Shown: positions 17,077 through 26,336, counted from the stretch's first letter. The stretch: 64,000 bases of DNA from Coprobacillaceae bacterium UN01-12pH3A (GCA_027676805.1 JAQENU010000006.1:186001-250000), one strand, 5' to 3'. The notes: generated by a model from the letters alone, not told the origin. Made by a program: numbers and translations.

Positions 17077-17688
17077 TTATAAATCAATCTTTCTGTCTTT
17101 ATAATAGTATTGCCGATCATGATCATTGATCTCTCTAAGCACACGGCATGGAGTACCTGCTGCGACTACATTGGCAGGAATATCTTTTGTAACGACACTC
17201 CCCGCTCCGATCACAGTATTTTCACCAATGGTAACACCCGGCAATACAATACATCCTGCACCAAGCCATACATTTTTTTTAATATGAACAGGCATATTGT
17301 ATTGATAAGCCTGCATTCTTAATTCCGGCAAAATCGGATGTGTACCGGTAGCAATCGTTACATTAGGCCCAATCATAACATAATCATCAATATAAATTTC
17401 AACATCATCGACTAACGTAAGATTAAAATTTGCATAAACATAATTTCCTAAGTGCAGACGCTTTCCTCCCCAATTTGCGTGCAGCGGAGGTTCAATATAA
17501 CAGTTTTCCCCAATACTTGCCAGCATGTCTTTCAAGAGTGCCTGTCGCAATTCTTTTTGCAAAGGACGTGTAGCATTAAAATCATATTGTTTTTCTAAAC
17601 ACAGCGCCTGTTCATTCATAATCGATTCATCATTAGGAAGATAAAGCTTTCCCGTCATCATTCTTTCCTTCATATCTTTTATAGCCAT
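17077..17688 (-). CDS. Maltose O-acetyltransferase-like hexapeptide acetyltransferase
   Basis: The protein has 203 residues from the ATG at 17686-17688, with GGAGG upstream. An N-terminal Mac domain (ERMMTGKLYLPNDESI) precedes a left-handed beta-helix of hexapeptide repeats (residues about 75-185) with the catalytic histidine region TGTHPI and the CoA-site segment GAGCIVLPGVTIGENTVIGAGSVV (shown only in part: GAGSVVTKDIPANVVAAGTP). The enzymes acetylate maltose, galactosides or similar sugars from acetyl-CoA. It is a single gene inverted between noc and pssA and so breaks the usual noc-soj-spo0J run. Substrate not assigned. Confidence 0.85.
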   Translation of the reverse strand: MAIKDMKERMMTGKLYLPNDESIMNEQALCLEKQYDFNATRPLQKELRQALLKDMLASIGENCYIEPPLHANWGGKRLHLGNYVYANFNLTLVDDVEIYIDDYVMIGPNVTIATGTHPILPELRMQAYQYNMPVHIKKNVWLGAGCIVLPGVTIGENTVIGAGSVVTKDIPANVVAAGTPCRVLREINDHDRQYYYKDRKIDL

Positions 17689-18100
17689 TTTCTTTTCCTC
17701 CCGGTTATCTATAACTGTTTTTATTTTAACACAGTATGTACTGACAATAAAATGTTCATTCAAAATAACAGAATATTCCAAATTATCTATAAATTATATA
17801 GTTAATACGTATAAAATCAATGTTGATGTATAACGTTGTATTTGAAAAATAAGTAAATGTCAGGTACTTTAATGGAAATATAGGATCTTTAATTAAATGT
17901 AGGGGATGTAAATAAAATATTAAGAAATTGTTTTTTTATTGTTGTGTGAAAAAGTAAACAAGACCAAGGAATCCCTGTGGTTTCTCGACAAAATGTGGAT
18001 TTTCTTTACCATTAAAACTTACATTTTTGAAAAATAATGATAATAGTCAAAGTGTTTTATGCTATAATGTCAGATAGTAGGAGATTTTGGAGGAATAACA
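17689..18100. other. 412-base intergenic region between divergent genes
   Basis: The region is AT-rich and without a credible ORF. It holds a 12-base palindrome (arms CAGTA and TACTG, 17732-17743) about 44 bases upstream of the acetyltransferase start. This overlaps a plausible minus-strand promoter (TTTATT, 17-base spacer, TAAAAT), so it may be an operator. At the right end is the pssA promoter. The middle part (about 17800-17990) shows nothing I can interpret. Confidence 0.5.
18060..18068 (+). promoter_or_regulatory. Extended -10 promoter of the pssA-psd-soj-spo0J operon
   Basis: TGCTATAAT (18060-18068) is a perfect extended -10. No good -35 is visible. The start codon follows after 32 bases. 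Confidence 0.6.
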
Positions 18101-18715
18101 ATGCTAGGGTATTATAACTATACAGTCATTTTAACATATATAAGTCTTTGCGTCTCAGTAGTCGGGATTCATTTTGCGATGTCAGGAAAACCTGTTTTTG
18201 CGTTCATTTGTCTGATGACATCTGGTTTTTGTGATATGCTGGACGGACCGATTGCCCGTACGAAAGCACGTAATGATGAAGAAAAAGAGTTTGGAATTCA
18301 GATTGATTCCCTGACTGATTTAGTTTGCTTTGGTGTTTTTCCGGCAGTCATCGCCTATTCTTTAGGAATGAAAAATAGTTTTTCTGTTTTAATTTTGCTG
18401 CTTTATGTTCTTTGTGCAATGATTCGTTTAGCGTATTTTAATGTGCAGGAAAGCTCAAGACAGAAACAGACAACAGATAAAAGAAAATACTATTCGGGAA
18501 TGCCGGTCACGACATCAGCGATTATCTTTCCATTAGTATTTGCTTTTAAAGACAGTTTAGGAACCTATTTTATACAAATATACGGAGCCATCGTGATTAT
18601 TGTAGCGATGCTTTTCGTATTGGATATTCGAATCAGAAAAGCAGGTAAAAAAGGACTTGGCGTTATGGTGATTATTGCCTTGATCGAATTTATTTTGCTG
18701 ATGAGGCTGATTTAG
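18101..18715 (+). CDS. pssA: CDP-diacylglycerol-serine O-phosphatidyltransferase
   Basis: The protein has 204 residues with about six to eight membrane helices and the CDP-alcohol phosphatidyltransferase motif DGPIAR...FGIQIDSLTD. The spacing between AR and G is 11 residues where the general family motif has 8, a three-residue insertion. It condenses CDP-diacylglycerol and serine to phosphatidylserine in the membrane. The psd gene follows after one base, giving the complete route to phosphatidylethanolamine. Start: GGAGGAATAACA before the ATG. Confidence 0.9.
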   Translation: MLGYYNYTVILTYISLCVSVVGIHFAMSGKPVFAFICLMTSGFCDMLDGPIARTKARNDEEKEFGIQIDSLTDLVCFGVFPAVIAYSLGMKNSFSVLILLLYVLCAMIRLAYFNVQESSRQKQTTDKRKYYSGMPVTTSAIIFPLVFAFKDSLGTYFIQIYGAIVIIVAMLFVLDIRIRKAGKKGLGVMVIIALIEFILLMRLI

Positions 18716-18716
18716 A

Positions 18717-19616
18717 ATGAAGAATCACATCGTTAAAAGAAATGGAGAAGTATTGCCTGATGATCAGACAGGATCTATGCGATTTCTTTATTCGCATGCG
18801 TTTGGCAGATTTCTACTTCGCCCATTGATTGGACCAACTGTATCTAAAATAGCGGGTGGTTTTTTAAATACTCGTTTTTCAACGTTTTTGATCCCTTCTT
18901 TTATCAAAAACAACAAGATTGATATGAATGAATACAAACCGACAAAGTATTCATGCTATAATGAGTTCTTCACAAGGGAGATCAAAGAAGAATGCCGTCC
19001 TATTGATCACATTGCCGATCATTTAATTTCCCCTTGCGATAGTAAGGTTACTTATTATAAAATAGATGAGCATACTGGCTTTAAGATTAAAGATAGTTTA
19101 TATAGTGTCGAAGATTTACTGCAAAATAAAGAATTGGCACAGCAGTATCAAAATGGAGTTGCCTTAATTTTTCGTTTAAGCGTCGATGACTATCATCGCT
19201 ACTGCTTCATTGATGATGGCAGCTATCTGTTTGATTATAGAATTAAAGGAAAATTACATACCGTCAATCCAATCGCCAGTTATCACTACAAAATTTATAA
19301 AACTAACAGTCGCCATATCAATGTATTAGAGACTGTTCATTTTGATCAAGTCATTGCGATGGAAGTGGGCGCAATGATGGTAGGAAAAATAAAAAACCAA
19401 TCTGTTGAAGCCTTTAAAAGAGGCATGATAAAAGGTTGGTTTGAGTTTGGCGGCTCTACCGTCGTCTTATTATTTAAAGAGAACACCATAGAAATAGACC
19501 AGGATATTATTGATTTTTCAACACAGGATATTGAAGTCAAAGTTAAAATGGGAGAAAAAATCGGCGTAGCAATCAGAAAGGAAGAAATATATGGGAAAGA
19601 TCATATCCATCACTAA
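18717..19616 (+). CDS. psd: Phosphatidylserine decarboxylase proenzyme
   Basis: The protein has 299 residues. It shows the features of pyruvoyl-dependent phosphatidylserine decarboxylase: ISPCDSKV, RLSVDDYHRYCF, a conserved TVNPIA, and the self-cleavage site FGGST near residue 243. There the proenzyme cuts between Gly and Ser to form the pyruvoyl group and alpha chain. It makes phosphatidylethanolamine from the pssA product. Its 3' end overlaps the soj start by 26 bases, so membrane lipid synthesis and chromosome segregation genes share a transcript. Confidence 0.92.
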   Translation: MKNHIVKRNGEVLPDDQTGSMRFLYSHAFGRFLLRPLIGPTVSKIAGGFLNTRFSTFLIPSFIKNNKIDMNEYKPTKYSCYNEFFTREIKEECRPIDHIADHLISPCDSKVTYYKIDEHTGFKIKDSLYSVEDLLQNKELAQQYQNGVALIFRLSVDDYHRYCFIDDGSYLFDYRIKGKLHTVNPIASYHYKIYKTNSRHINVLETVHFDQVIAMEVGAMMVGKIKNQSVEAFKRGMIKGWFEFGGSTVVLLFKENTIEIDQDIIDFSTQDIEVKVKMGEKIGVAIRKEEIYGKDHIHH

Positions 19617-20364
19617 CCAAAAGGGTGGCGTGGGTAAAACCACAACAAGTGTGAACTTAGCAGCAGGATTAGCCTATTTGAATAAAAAAGTATTGATGAT
19701 CGATATTGACCCTCAGGCAAATGCGACTCAGGGAATCGGTGTTGATCGTATGCAGATAAAAGGAACATCTTATGATATTATCGTAGGCGATGAGGAAGTA
19801 AAGAATGTTGTTTTATGTACATCTGTACCTCGCTTATCGATTGTTCCAGCCAGTGCTGATCTTGCAACGGCAGATTTGGAATTGTCAGAGCTTAAGACAG
19901 GAAGAGAATTGCGTTTAAAAGAAAAACTAGCAAGAGTCAAAGATGACTATGATTTTATCATTATTGACTGTCCGCCATCTTTAGGACTGCTTAACCGAAA
20001 TGCTTTGGCAGCCAGTGATTCCGTGTTGATTCCGGTACAATGTGAATATTATGCACTGGAAGGATTGACTCAGCTCCTCAGCACAATTAAATTTATTCAG
20101 GATTCCTTCAATCCGGACTTATCTATTGAAGGCGTATTGTTAACGATGCTGGATCAGCGTACTAACTTAGGAATCGAAGTATCTCAGGAAGTAAGAAAAT
20201 ATTTCAGAGACAAGGTATATAAAACCTTTATTCCAAGAAATATCAAATTATCAGAAGCACCATCAGAAGGAATGTGTATCTATGATTATGACCGTACTTC
20301 TGAAGGAGCAAAATCTTATGCAAATCTATCGAAGGAAGTGATCGTAAGAAATGGTGGCAAGTAA
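19591..20364 (+). CDS. soj: Chromosome-partitioning ATPase ParA/Soj
   Basis: The protein has 257 residues with the deviant Walker A KGGVGKTTTSVNLAAGLA, the A' motif DIDPQANATQ and the Walker B IIIDCPPSLGLL. The P-loop ATPase dimerises on ATP and DNA, moves the Spo0J-bound origin region and controls DnaA. Ribosome site AGGAAG lies six bases before the ATG, inside the psd frame. It overlaps spo0J by 14 bases. Confidence 0.96.
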   Translation: MGKIISITNQKGGVGKTTTSVNLAAGLAYLNKKVLMIDIDPQANATQGIGVDRMQIKGTSYDIIVGDEEVKNVVLCTSVPRLSIVPASADLATADLELSELKTGRELRLKEKLARVKDDYDFIIIDCPPSLGLLNRNALAASDSVLIPVQCEYYALEGLTQLLSTIKFIQDSFNPDLSIEGVLLTMLDQRTNLGIEVSQEVRKYFRDKVYKTFIPRNIKLSEAPSEGMCIYDYDRTSEGAKSYANLSKEVIVRNGGK

Positions 20365-21244
20365 AAAGAAAACAACGACAACTAAAAAACGTTTAGGAAA
20401 AGGTTTAGATGATATTTTTGGCGGAGACTTGACTTCTTTTATCGATGATATTGAAAAGAATACACCAAAGAATTCACAAATAACAGTAACATTGGATCAA
20501 ATTCGCCCAAACCCTTATCAGCCAAGACGTTTGTTTGATGAAGAAAAGTTAAATGAATTGGCTTTATCGATTAAGCAGCATGGAATCTTTACGCCATTGA
20601 TCTTAAAGGAATCTGTGCAAGGATATGAGATCGTTGCCGGCGAAAGACGTTTCAGAGCAGCGAAGCTTGCGGAATTAAATGAAGTTCCGGCAATTATTGT
20701 AGAATTCAACGATGATCAGATGATGGAAGTTGCTTTGTTAGAGAATATTCAAAGAGAGAATTTGAATGCGATCGAAGAAGCTCAGGCTTATCGCATGATG
20801 ATGGATAAATTGTCTTTGACACAGGAGCAGTTAGCAACGCGCTTAGGAAAGTCAAGAACGCATATTGCGAATACCTTGAGACTGCTGCAGCTCCCTTCAA
20901 CATTGCAAACCTATGTTTTAGATGGCAGTTTATCAATGGGGCATGTACGACCTTTGATTACATTAGAGCCTAAAAAAGCAGAAGAAATTGCAAACCGCGC
21001 AATTACAGATCATTTGTCTGTTCGTGATGTAGAGAATATTGTACGTGGAATTGAATTAAGCAAAAACAATAAAAAGAAAGAAAAACCAGAAAAAAGCAAA
21101 GAGTTTATTTATGTAGAAGGTCTTTTACGCAAGAAATTCAGAACAAAGGCAAAGGTAGAAGATCAAACCATTACTATAAAATATACAGATACGGATGATC
21201 TGAATCGTATATTAGAATTAATGGGGGTTATTGAAGAGTCATGA
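20351..21244 (+). CDS. spo0J: Chromosome-partitioning protein ParB/Spo0J
   Basis: The protein has 297 residues. A basic N-terminus with KKRLGKGLDDIFG is typical of Spo0J (it is the arginine-finger-like segment region that activates Soj). Then come NPYQPRRLFD, the CTP-binding GERRFRAAK, IENIQ/LLENIQRENLN, the helix-turn-helix RLGKSRTHIANTLRLLQLP, and a C-terminal dimerisation domain (KVEDQTITIKYTDTDDLNRI). It loads on parS as a CTP clamp. I found no good parS site in this window. It overlaps the next gene by 4 bases (ATGA). Confidence 0.95.
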   Translation: MVASKKKTTTTKKRLGKGLDDIFGGDLTSFIDDIEKNTPKNSQITVTLDQIRPNPYQPRRLFDEEKLNELALSIKQHGIFTPLILKESVQGYEIVAGERRFRAAKLAELNEVPAIIVEFNDDQMMEVALLENIQRENLNAIEEAQAYRMMMDKLSLTQEQLATRLGKSRTHIANTLRLLQLPSTLQTYVLDGSLSMGHVRPLITLEPKKAEEIANRAITDHLSVRDVENIVRGIELSKNNKKKEKPEKSKEFIYVEGLLRKKFRTKAKVEDQTITIKYTDTDDLNRILELMGVIEES

Positions 21245-21870
21245 AAATAAATCCTCCTAAAATCTTGCCGAAGCTGGAAATCATTGAATCCATTAAAGTC
21301 GTAATGGATGATGGATTTGTCAGCCATGGGTACTTTGAAAATACGGTTATTGATGAAGAGGGGATCAGAGAGTTTGATGGCTGCCGTTTTAAAAACGTGC
21401 AGTTTTTCTTAGCCAAAGATCATCGCATCAGTTTTGTTGACTGTCATTTTGACCATTGTGAAATCGCCAATCTAACATTAGCCAATATTTCTATACTGCG
21501 CTGTGAGTTTATCGAATGTAAATGTACTGGTTTAGAAATTATTGAATCTTATATGAAAGATGTTCGTTTTGAACATTGCTTAATGACCTATATGAACTTT
21601 TCCAAAACAAAAACAGATCACCTATTGTTTGAAGAAAATGATCTGTCTTATGGAAGCTTTAATAATATGAAGGTTAAAGGCATTGAATTTAAAAATAATG
21701 ATTTAACACGCTGTGAATTCTTTTTCACCTCATTAAACGGAGTAGACTTAAGAACCAATACTATTGAAGGGATTGCCATCACACTGAATGATCTAAAAGG
21801 AGCAATCGTTGATACGTTTCAGGCAATCAGTCTATCTCGTTTATTAGGGATTATTGTGAAAGAGGATTAA
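21241..21870 (+). CDS. Pentapeptide-repeat-like protein coupled to spo0J
   Basis: This 209-residue protein is built of repeating five-residue turns with F/L at the centre: FDGCRFKNVQF, FVDCHFDHCEIANL, ILRCEFIECKCTGL, VRFEHCLMTYMNF, LSYGSFNNM and GVDLRTNTI. The regular pattern indicates a right-handed quadrilateral beta-helix, as in Qnr and MfpA proteins, and the end GAIVDTFQAISLSRLLGI is also Qnr-like. Such proteins can mimic DNA and bind gyrase; this is known for Qnr and is only an inference here. The start overlaps the spo0J stop by 4 bases. The 3' end overlaps the convergent LysR gene by 20 bases. Confidence 0.7.
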   Translation: MKINPPKILPKLEIIESIKVVMDDGFVSHGYFENTVIDEEGIREFDGCRFKNVQFFLAKDHRISFVDCHFDHCEIANLTLANISILRCEFIECKCTGLEIIESYMKDVRFEHCLMTYMNFSKTKTDHLLFEENDLSYGSFNNMKVKGIEFKNNDLTRCEFFFTSLNGVDLRTNTIEGIAITLNDLKGAIVDTFQAISLSRLLGIIVKED

Positions 21871-22717
21871 ATGCTTCGATAAATTCTTTGATTAGGGAAG
21901 ATAAATCCTGATCATTTCGCCAAACAATAGCGACACTTGTATAAAGCTCCTGTTCTAAAATGGGAACTTTTTTTATTTCCTCGGAAATGGCATACAGCGA
22001 TAATGCCGATTGCGGAACAATGGCGATACCTTTGTGCATATTTGCCCATAATAAAGAGGTTCTGCAGTCATCGTTTTTGCAGTTAATATTAGGAACTAAA
22101 TGCTGATTCAGACAAGCCTCCTGAATGATGCGTTCATAGCGGCGATAAATAATAAGCGGGAAGGGCATCATGTCACTAAGCGTTATTTGCTCAGCATCTT
22201 TTAAGTATTCATTTCCGCCAATCGCGATCATCGGCTCTTGCAGTAAATATTTGAAACTCAATCCGGTGCTGTCAAAAGGTGTACGGATAATCGCCAAATC
22301 AATAAGATGTGATTTAATTTCATCAATCATTTCATAGGTATTCCCTTCATGAATCTCAAAAGCTAAATCAGGGTATTTGATTTTGAATGGATCAAGACAT
22401 GAATTCAGCATGATTCCTCCGTTGGAAGAAGTAATGCCGATATGAATTTTTTGATGATAATTTATATCCTGAACTTCCCTGGCAGTCTGTTCACATAATT
22501 CCAGAATCTGCAATGTTCGTTTATAAAAAAGGCGTCCTTCTTGCGTTAACTCTACACGGCGCGGTAAACGTCTTAGTAGTGTTACTCCCAGTTCATCTTC
22601 TAAACCTTTAAGCTGCATAGATAGCGGTGGCTGTGCCATGTGCAAAGCAAGCGCAGCTTTCGATATCGTTCCTTCTTCAACAATCGTTTTAAAGTAAAGT
22701 AACTGTCTCAATTCCAT
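21851..22717 (-). CDS. LysR-family transcriptional regulator
   Basis: The protein has 288 residues from the ATG at 22715-22717 (GGGAGAAACCT upstream), not the far upstream in-frame start. The LysR helix-turn-helix is at residues 1-60 (MELRQLLYFKTIVEEGTISK, then AQPPLSMQLKGLEDELG). A periplasmic-binding-protein-like effector domain starts near residue 90 (IHIGITSS). It is divergent from the ABC exporter genes with a palindrome between them, so it probably regulates the exporter and itself. Effector unknown. Confidence 0.9.
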   Translation of the reverse strand: MELRQLLYFKTIVEEGTISKAALALHMAQPPLSMQLKGLEDELGVTLLRRLPRRVELTQEGRLFYKRTLQILELCEQTAREVQDINYHQKIHIGITSSNGGIMLNSCLDPFKIKYPDLAFEIHEGNTYEMIDEIKSHLIDLAIIRTPFDSTGLSFKYLLQEPMIAIGGNEYLKDAEQITLSDMMPFPLIIYRRYERIIQEACLNQHLVPNINCKNDDCRTSLLWANMHKGIAIVPQSALSLYAISEEIKKVPILEQELYTSVAIVWRNDQDLSSLIKEFIEAFNPLSQ

Positions 22718-22739
22718 AGGTTTCTCCCATACTTTTAAG

Positions 22740-22754
22740 ATATAGTAACTATAT
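22740..22754. promoter_or_regulatory. Palindromic operator candidate between LysR and ABC exporter genes
   Basis: ATATAG-TAA-CTATAT (22740-22754) fits the dyad T-N11-A type bound by LysR proteins. A TATAAT for the exporter lies at 22789-22794, 32 bases before the start codon. Confidence 0.5.
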
Positions 22755-22826
22755 ATAATATATACTATTAATATAATAACATTTATATTATAATTAGGGA
22801 AGTTTAAGAAGGATAGGGGGAAAATT

Positions 22827-24584
22827 ATGTTTAGATTACTTAAATATCTAAAGAAATATAAGTGGCAAGCCTTCTTTGGACCGTTCTTTAAAATAGCTGA
22901 AGCTGCCTTGGAGTTAGCTGTTCCATTGGTCATGGCAGATATTATAGATAACGGAATTCCAACGGGGGATGCTTCTATTGTATTACAAAAAGGGTTGATG
23001 CTGGTGATCTTATCTACAGTTGGATATGCCTGCTCATTGACTTGTCAGTATTTTGCATCTGTCACCTCACAGGGGACAGGAACGGAAATCCGCAATGCTT
23101 TATTTGCTCATATTCAATCACTATCTCATAAAGAAATAGATAGGATTGGAACACCATCATTAATGACACGTATTACCAGTGATATTAATAATGTGGAACG
23201 TGCGATTGCGATGACGATTCGTATGGCTTCACGTGCACCGTTTTTAGTTATCGGATCCACGATTTTAGCCATTCGGTTAAATTTTCAATTATCGATTATA
23301 TTTATTATTGCTTCTATATTTATAGCGTTAAGTATTTATTATATTATCACGCGTACCATGCCAGCTTTTAAGAAAGTACAGAAAATGCTTGATCGCTTAT
23401 CTTTGATTACCAGAGAAAATCTGGAAGGAGTGCGTGTCATCCGTTCTGTATCTAGCCAAGATTATGAAAAAACGCGTTTTGAAGAAGCAGCGGTAAAACA
23501 GCGTGACCTTGCTTTAAAAGCGGGTAAACTAAATGCTTTGCTGAATCCTATTACGATTCTGATTGTTAATATTGCGGTCATTCTGATTATCTATCAGGGT
23601 GGAATCAAAATTGATAATGGAATTATGAGTCAGGGAGAAATCATTGCCTTCATCAGCTATATGACAACAATTTTAAATGCTTTAATCGCTTTTTCAAACA
23701 CTTTAGTCATTATTAATAAAGGAAATGCTAGTGCTAAACGTATCAATGAGGTTTTTGATATTAAAGCCAGTGTAGTGGAAAATCCAAAAGCAATGGTAAC
23801 TGTTGAAAGTGACTATCGTATTGAATTTGATGATGTTGACTTTACTTATGATCGTTCAAAAGAGGCTTTCTTACAAAATATTAATTTAAAAATCAAACCA
23901 AATCAGACGATTGGGATAATTGGGGTGACAGGTGCTGGGAAGTCAACCTTGATCCAGATGATTTCACGTTTCTACGATGTAACCAAAGGAACCGTAAAAA
24001 TCGATGGAGTTGATGTCAAAGATTATGCGTTTAATATATTAAGAAAGAAAGTATCCGTAGTACCTCAGCAGGTATCTTTGTTTTCGGGTACATTAAGAAA
24101 GAATATGCAGTGGGGAAAAAATAATGCAACCGATGAAGAAATCTACCATGCATTAGACATTGCTCAGGCTAGGGATTTTGTGGATCAATTACCAGAAGGA
24201 TTAGATACGATGATCTATCAAGGAGGAAAGAATCTATCCGGTGGTCAGCGTCAGCGTTTATCAATTGCTCGTGCTATGGTTGGCAATCCGGAAATCTTAA
24301 TTATGGATGACAGTGCCAGTGCATTAGATTTTGCGACCGATGCGGCTTTAAGAAAAGCCATCTATAAAAATATGAAGAATACCACTGTGATCATTGTTTC
24401 ACAGCGTGTCAATACAGTTAGAAATGCAGATTTGATCGTTGTTTTAGATGAAGGTCAGATCGTTGGAAAAGGAACACACTTATCATTATTAAAAGATTGT
24501 GAGATATATGAGGAGATCTGTAAATCTCAGCTATCTAGTAAGGAGTTAGAAAATGCATATACAACCATTGAAACGACTGCTTAA
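22827..24584 (+). CDS. Heterodimeric ABC exporter subunit with degenerate Walker B (TM287/BmrC-like)
   Basis: The 585-residue half-transporter has an ABC exporter type-1 transmembrane domain (residues about 15-300, six helices) and a nucleotide-binding domain. This carries Walker A GVTGAGKST, signature LSGGQRQRL and Walker B ILIMDDSASALD. The catalytic glutamate after Walker B is aspartate (DD), the mark of the non-canonical half in asymmetric heterodimers. Start supported by AGGGGGAAAATT. It overlaps the next gene by 32 bases, so the two form a heterodimer. Substrate unknown (multidrug or lipid type). Confidence 0.9.
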   Translation: MFRLLKYLKKYKWQAFFGPFFKIAEAALELAVPLVMADIIDNGIPTGDASIVLQKGLMLVILSTVGYACSLTCQYFASVTSQGTGTEIRNALFAHIQSLSHKEIDRIGTPSLMTRITSDINNVERAIAMTIRMASRAPFLVIGSTILAIRLNFQLSIIFIIASIFIALSIYYIITRTMPAFKKVQKMLDRLSLITRENLEGVRVIRSVSSQDYEKTRFEEAAVKQRDLALKAGKLNALLNPITILIVNIAVILIIYQGGIKIDNGIMSQGEIIAFISYMTTILNALIAFSNTLVIINKGNASAKRINEVFDIKASVVENPKAMVTVESDYRIEFDDVDFTYDRSKEAFLQNINLKIKPNQTIGIIGVTGAGKSTLIQMISRFYDVTKGTVKIDGVDVKDYAFNILRKKVSVVPQQVSLFSGTLRKNMQWGKNNATDEEIYHALDIAQARDFVDQLPEGLDTMIYQGGKNLSGGQRQRLSIARAMVGNPEILIMDDSASALDFATDAALRKAIYKNMKNTTVIIVSQRVNTVRNADLIVVLDEGQIVGKGTHLSLLKDCEIYEEICKSQLSSKELENAYTTIETTA

Positions 24585-26295
24585 ATACGTAAAGCCATAT
24601 CGAAAATATTTTGTTGGAGCACTAATAGGTGCCATTGGAAGTGTGTTCTTTACTTTGTTAACGCCAATTATTATCGGTCAGGCTGTAGATCTTTTAATTG
24701 GAAAAGGTTTAGTCGATTTTACAGGACTGCTGATTATATTAAGAAATCTAGCGATTGTTGTGGTGATGAGTGCAGTATTAACCTATTTTATGCAGTTATG
24801 TACCAATCAGCTTTCATATCGCACAGTGAAAGATCTTCGTGAAGAATTGTTCAGTAAACTTGAAGAAATGCCATTAAAATATATTGATACAACTTCTCAT
24901 GGAGAAATTATCAGCCGTATTATTGTAGATATTGATTTAATTAGTGATGGTCTTCTGCAAGGCTTTTCGAATATGTTCACAGGAATCATGACGATTGTCG
25001 GAACGTTAATCTTTATGATGTCTATTAATTTTAATATAGCCATGATCGTGTTCTTTATGACACCGATCTCTTTGGTGGTAGCTTCACTGATTGCGAAATT
25101 CTCATATAAGTTTCTGCGCGGACAATTAGCGGTACGTGGAGAAATGGGAGGCTTTGTTGAAGAATATATCGGTCAGCTAAAGCTTGTAAAGGCTTTTAGC
25201 TATGAATCAGTCAGTCAGCAGGAATTTGAAGAGATTAATGGACGTCTGCAAAAAATCGGAGTAAAAGCACAGGTGTTAAGTGCCATTACCGGACCAAGCA
25301 CCCGCTTTGTTAATGGTTTGGTTTATGCAGCGGTAGGAATTTATGGTGCCTTAAGCGTTGTCTATGGTCATGTCAGTATTGGGCAGTTGTCAAGCTTCTT
25401 ATCCTATGCTAATCAGTATACAAAACCATTTAATGATATTTCCAGTGTCATTACTGAACTGCAAAGTGCTGTCGCTGCGGCTCAGCGTATTTTTGGTATC
25501 CTTGATCAGCCGTCTCAGTCAGCAGATCATATACCGGCTGTGACACTGGAGCATTGTGAAGGAAAAGTAGATATTGATCATGTTGATTTTTCTTATCAGC
25601 CAAGCCGTCCATTGATTACTGATTTAAATATTCATGTACAGCCGGGACAGCGTATAGCGATTGTGGGTCCGACCGGCTGTGGAAAAACAACAATTATTAA
25701 TCTATTGATGCGTTTTTATGATATTAACAATGGGAGCATTAAGATACAAGATGAGGATATGATGCTTTTACCTCGAGATCATTTACGTGGATTATATGGA
25801 ATGGTTCTGCAAGATACTTGGGTATTTGGCGGGACGATCAAGGAAAATATTGCTTATGGTAAAAAAGATGCTACAGATGAAGAAATTATTGCAGCAGCTA
25901 AAAAGGCTTATGCGCATAGTTTTATCAAACGCTTGCCGCAGGGGTATGATACTATCATCAGTGATGACGGCAACAGTATTTCCCAAGGACAAAAGCAATT
26001 ATTGTCAATTGCCAGAGTGATGCTGCTGAATCCGCCTATGCTCATATTAGATGAAGCTACCAGCTCGATTGATACCTTAACAGAAATTCGTGTTCAGCGC
26101 GCTTTTGATGAGATGATGAAAGGCAAGACAAGCTTTATCGTAGCTCATCGCTTATCAACTATCAAAAATGCGGATACGATATTGGTGATGAACGCTGGAA
26201 AAATAATTGAACAGGGAACACATAATGAACTATTGAAAAAAGAAGGATTTTATGCAAATCTATACCAGAGTCAGTTCGCTAAAAATGAAGATTAA
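24553..26295 (+). CDS. Heterodimeric ABC exporter subunit with canonical Walker B (TM288/BmrD-like)
   Basis: The 580-residue partner has six helices in the first 310 residues. Its nucleotide-binding domain carries Walker A GPTGCGKTT, Walker B MLILDEATSSID with the catalytic glutamate, and the H-loop AHRLSTI. Its signature is ISQGQKQLL rather than LSGGQ, typical of the partner that completes the degenerate ATP site. AAGGAGTTAGAAA precedes the ATG inside the upstream gene. It ends at a strong bidirectional terminator. Confidence 0.92.
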   Translation: MHIQPLKRLLKYVKPYRKYFVGALIGAIGSVFFTLLTPIIIGQAVDLLIGKGLVDFTGLLIILRNLAIVVVMSAVLTYFMQLCTNQLSYRTVKDLREELFSKLEEMPLKYIDTTSHGEIISRIIVDIDLISDGLLQGFSNMFTGIMTIVGTLIFMMSINFNIAMIVFFMTPISLVVASLIAKFSYKFLRGQLAVRGEMGGFVEEYIGQLKLVKAFSYESVSQQEFEEINGRLQKIGVKAQVLSAITGPSTRFVNGLVYAAVGIYGALSVVYGHVSIGQLSSFLSYANQYTKPFNDISSVITELQSAVAAAQRIFGILDQPSQSADHIPAVTLEHCEGKVDIDHVDFSYQPSRPLITDLNIHVQPGQRIAIVGPTGCGKTTIINLLMRFYDINNGSIKIQDEDMMLLPRDHLRGLYGMVLQDTWVFGGTIKENIAYGKKDATDEEIIAAAKKAYAHSFIKRLPQGYDTIISDDGNSISQGQKQLLSIARVMLLNPPMLILDEATSSIDTLTEIRVQRAFDEMMKGKTSFIVAHRLSTIKNADTILVMNAGKIIEQGTHNELLKKEGFYANLYQSQFAKNED

Positions 26296-26335
26296 AAAAG
26301 CCTGTACTTCACAAATTGAAGTACAGACTTTTTTC
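26296..26335. terminator. Bidirectional terminator between ABC exporter and DUF1846
   Basis: CTGTACTTC and GAAGTACAG (26302-26310, 26318-26326) form a 9-base stem with A-run on the left and T-run on the right. Confidence 0.85.
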
Positions 26336-26336
26336 T

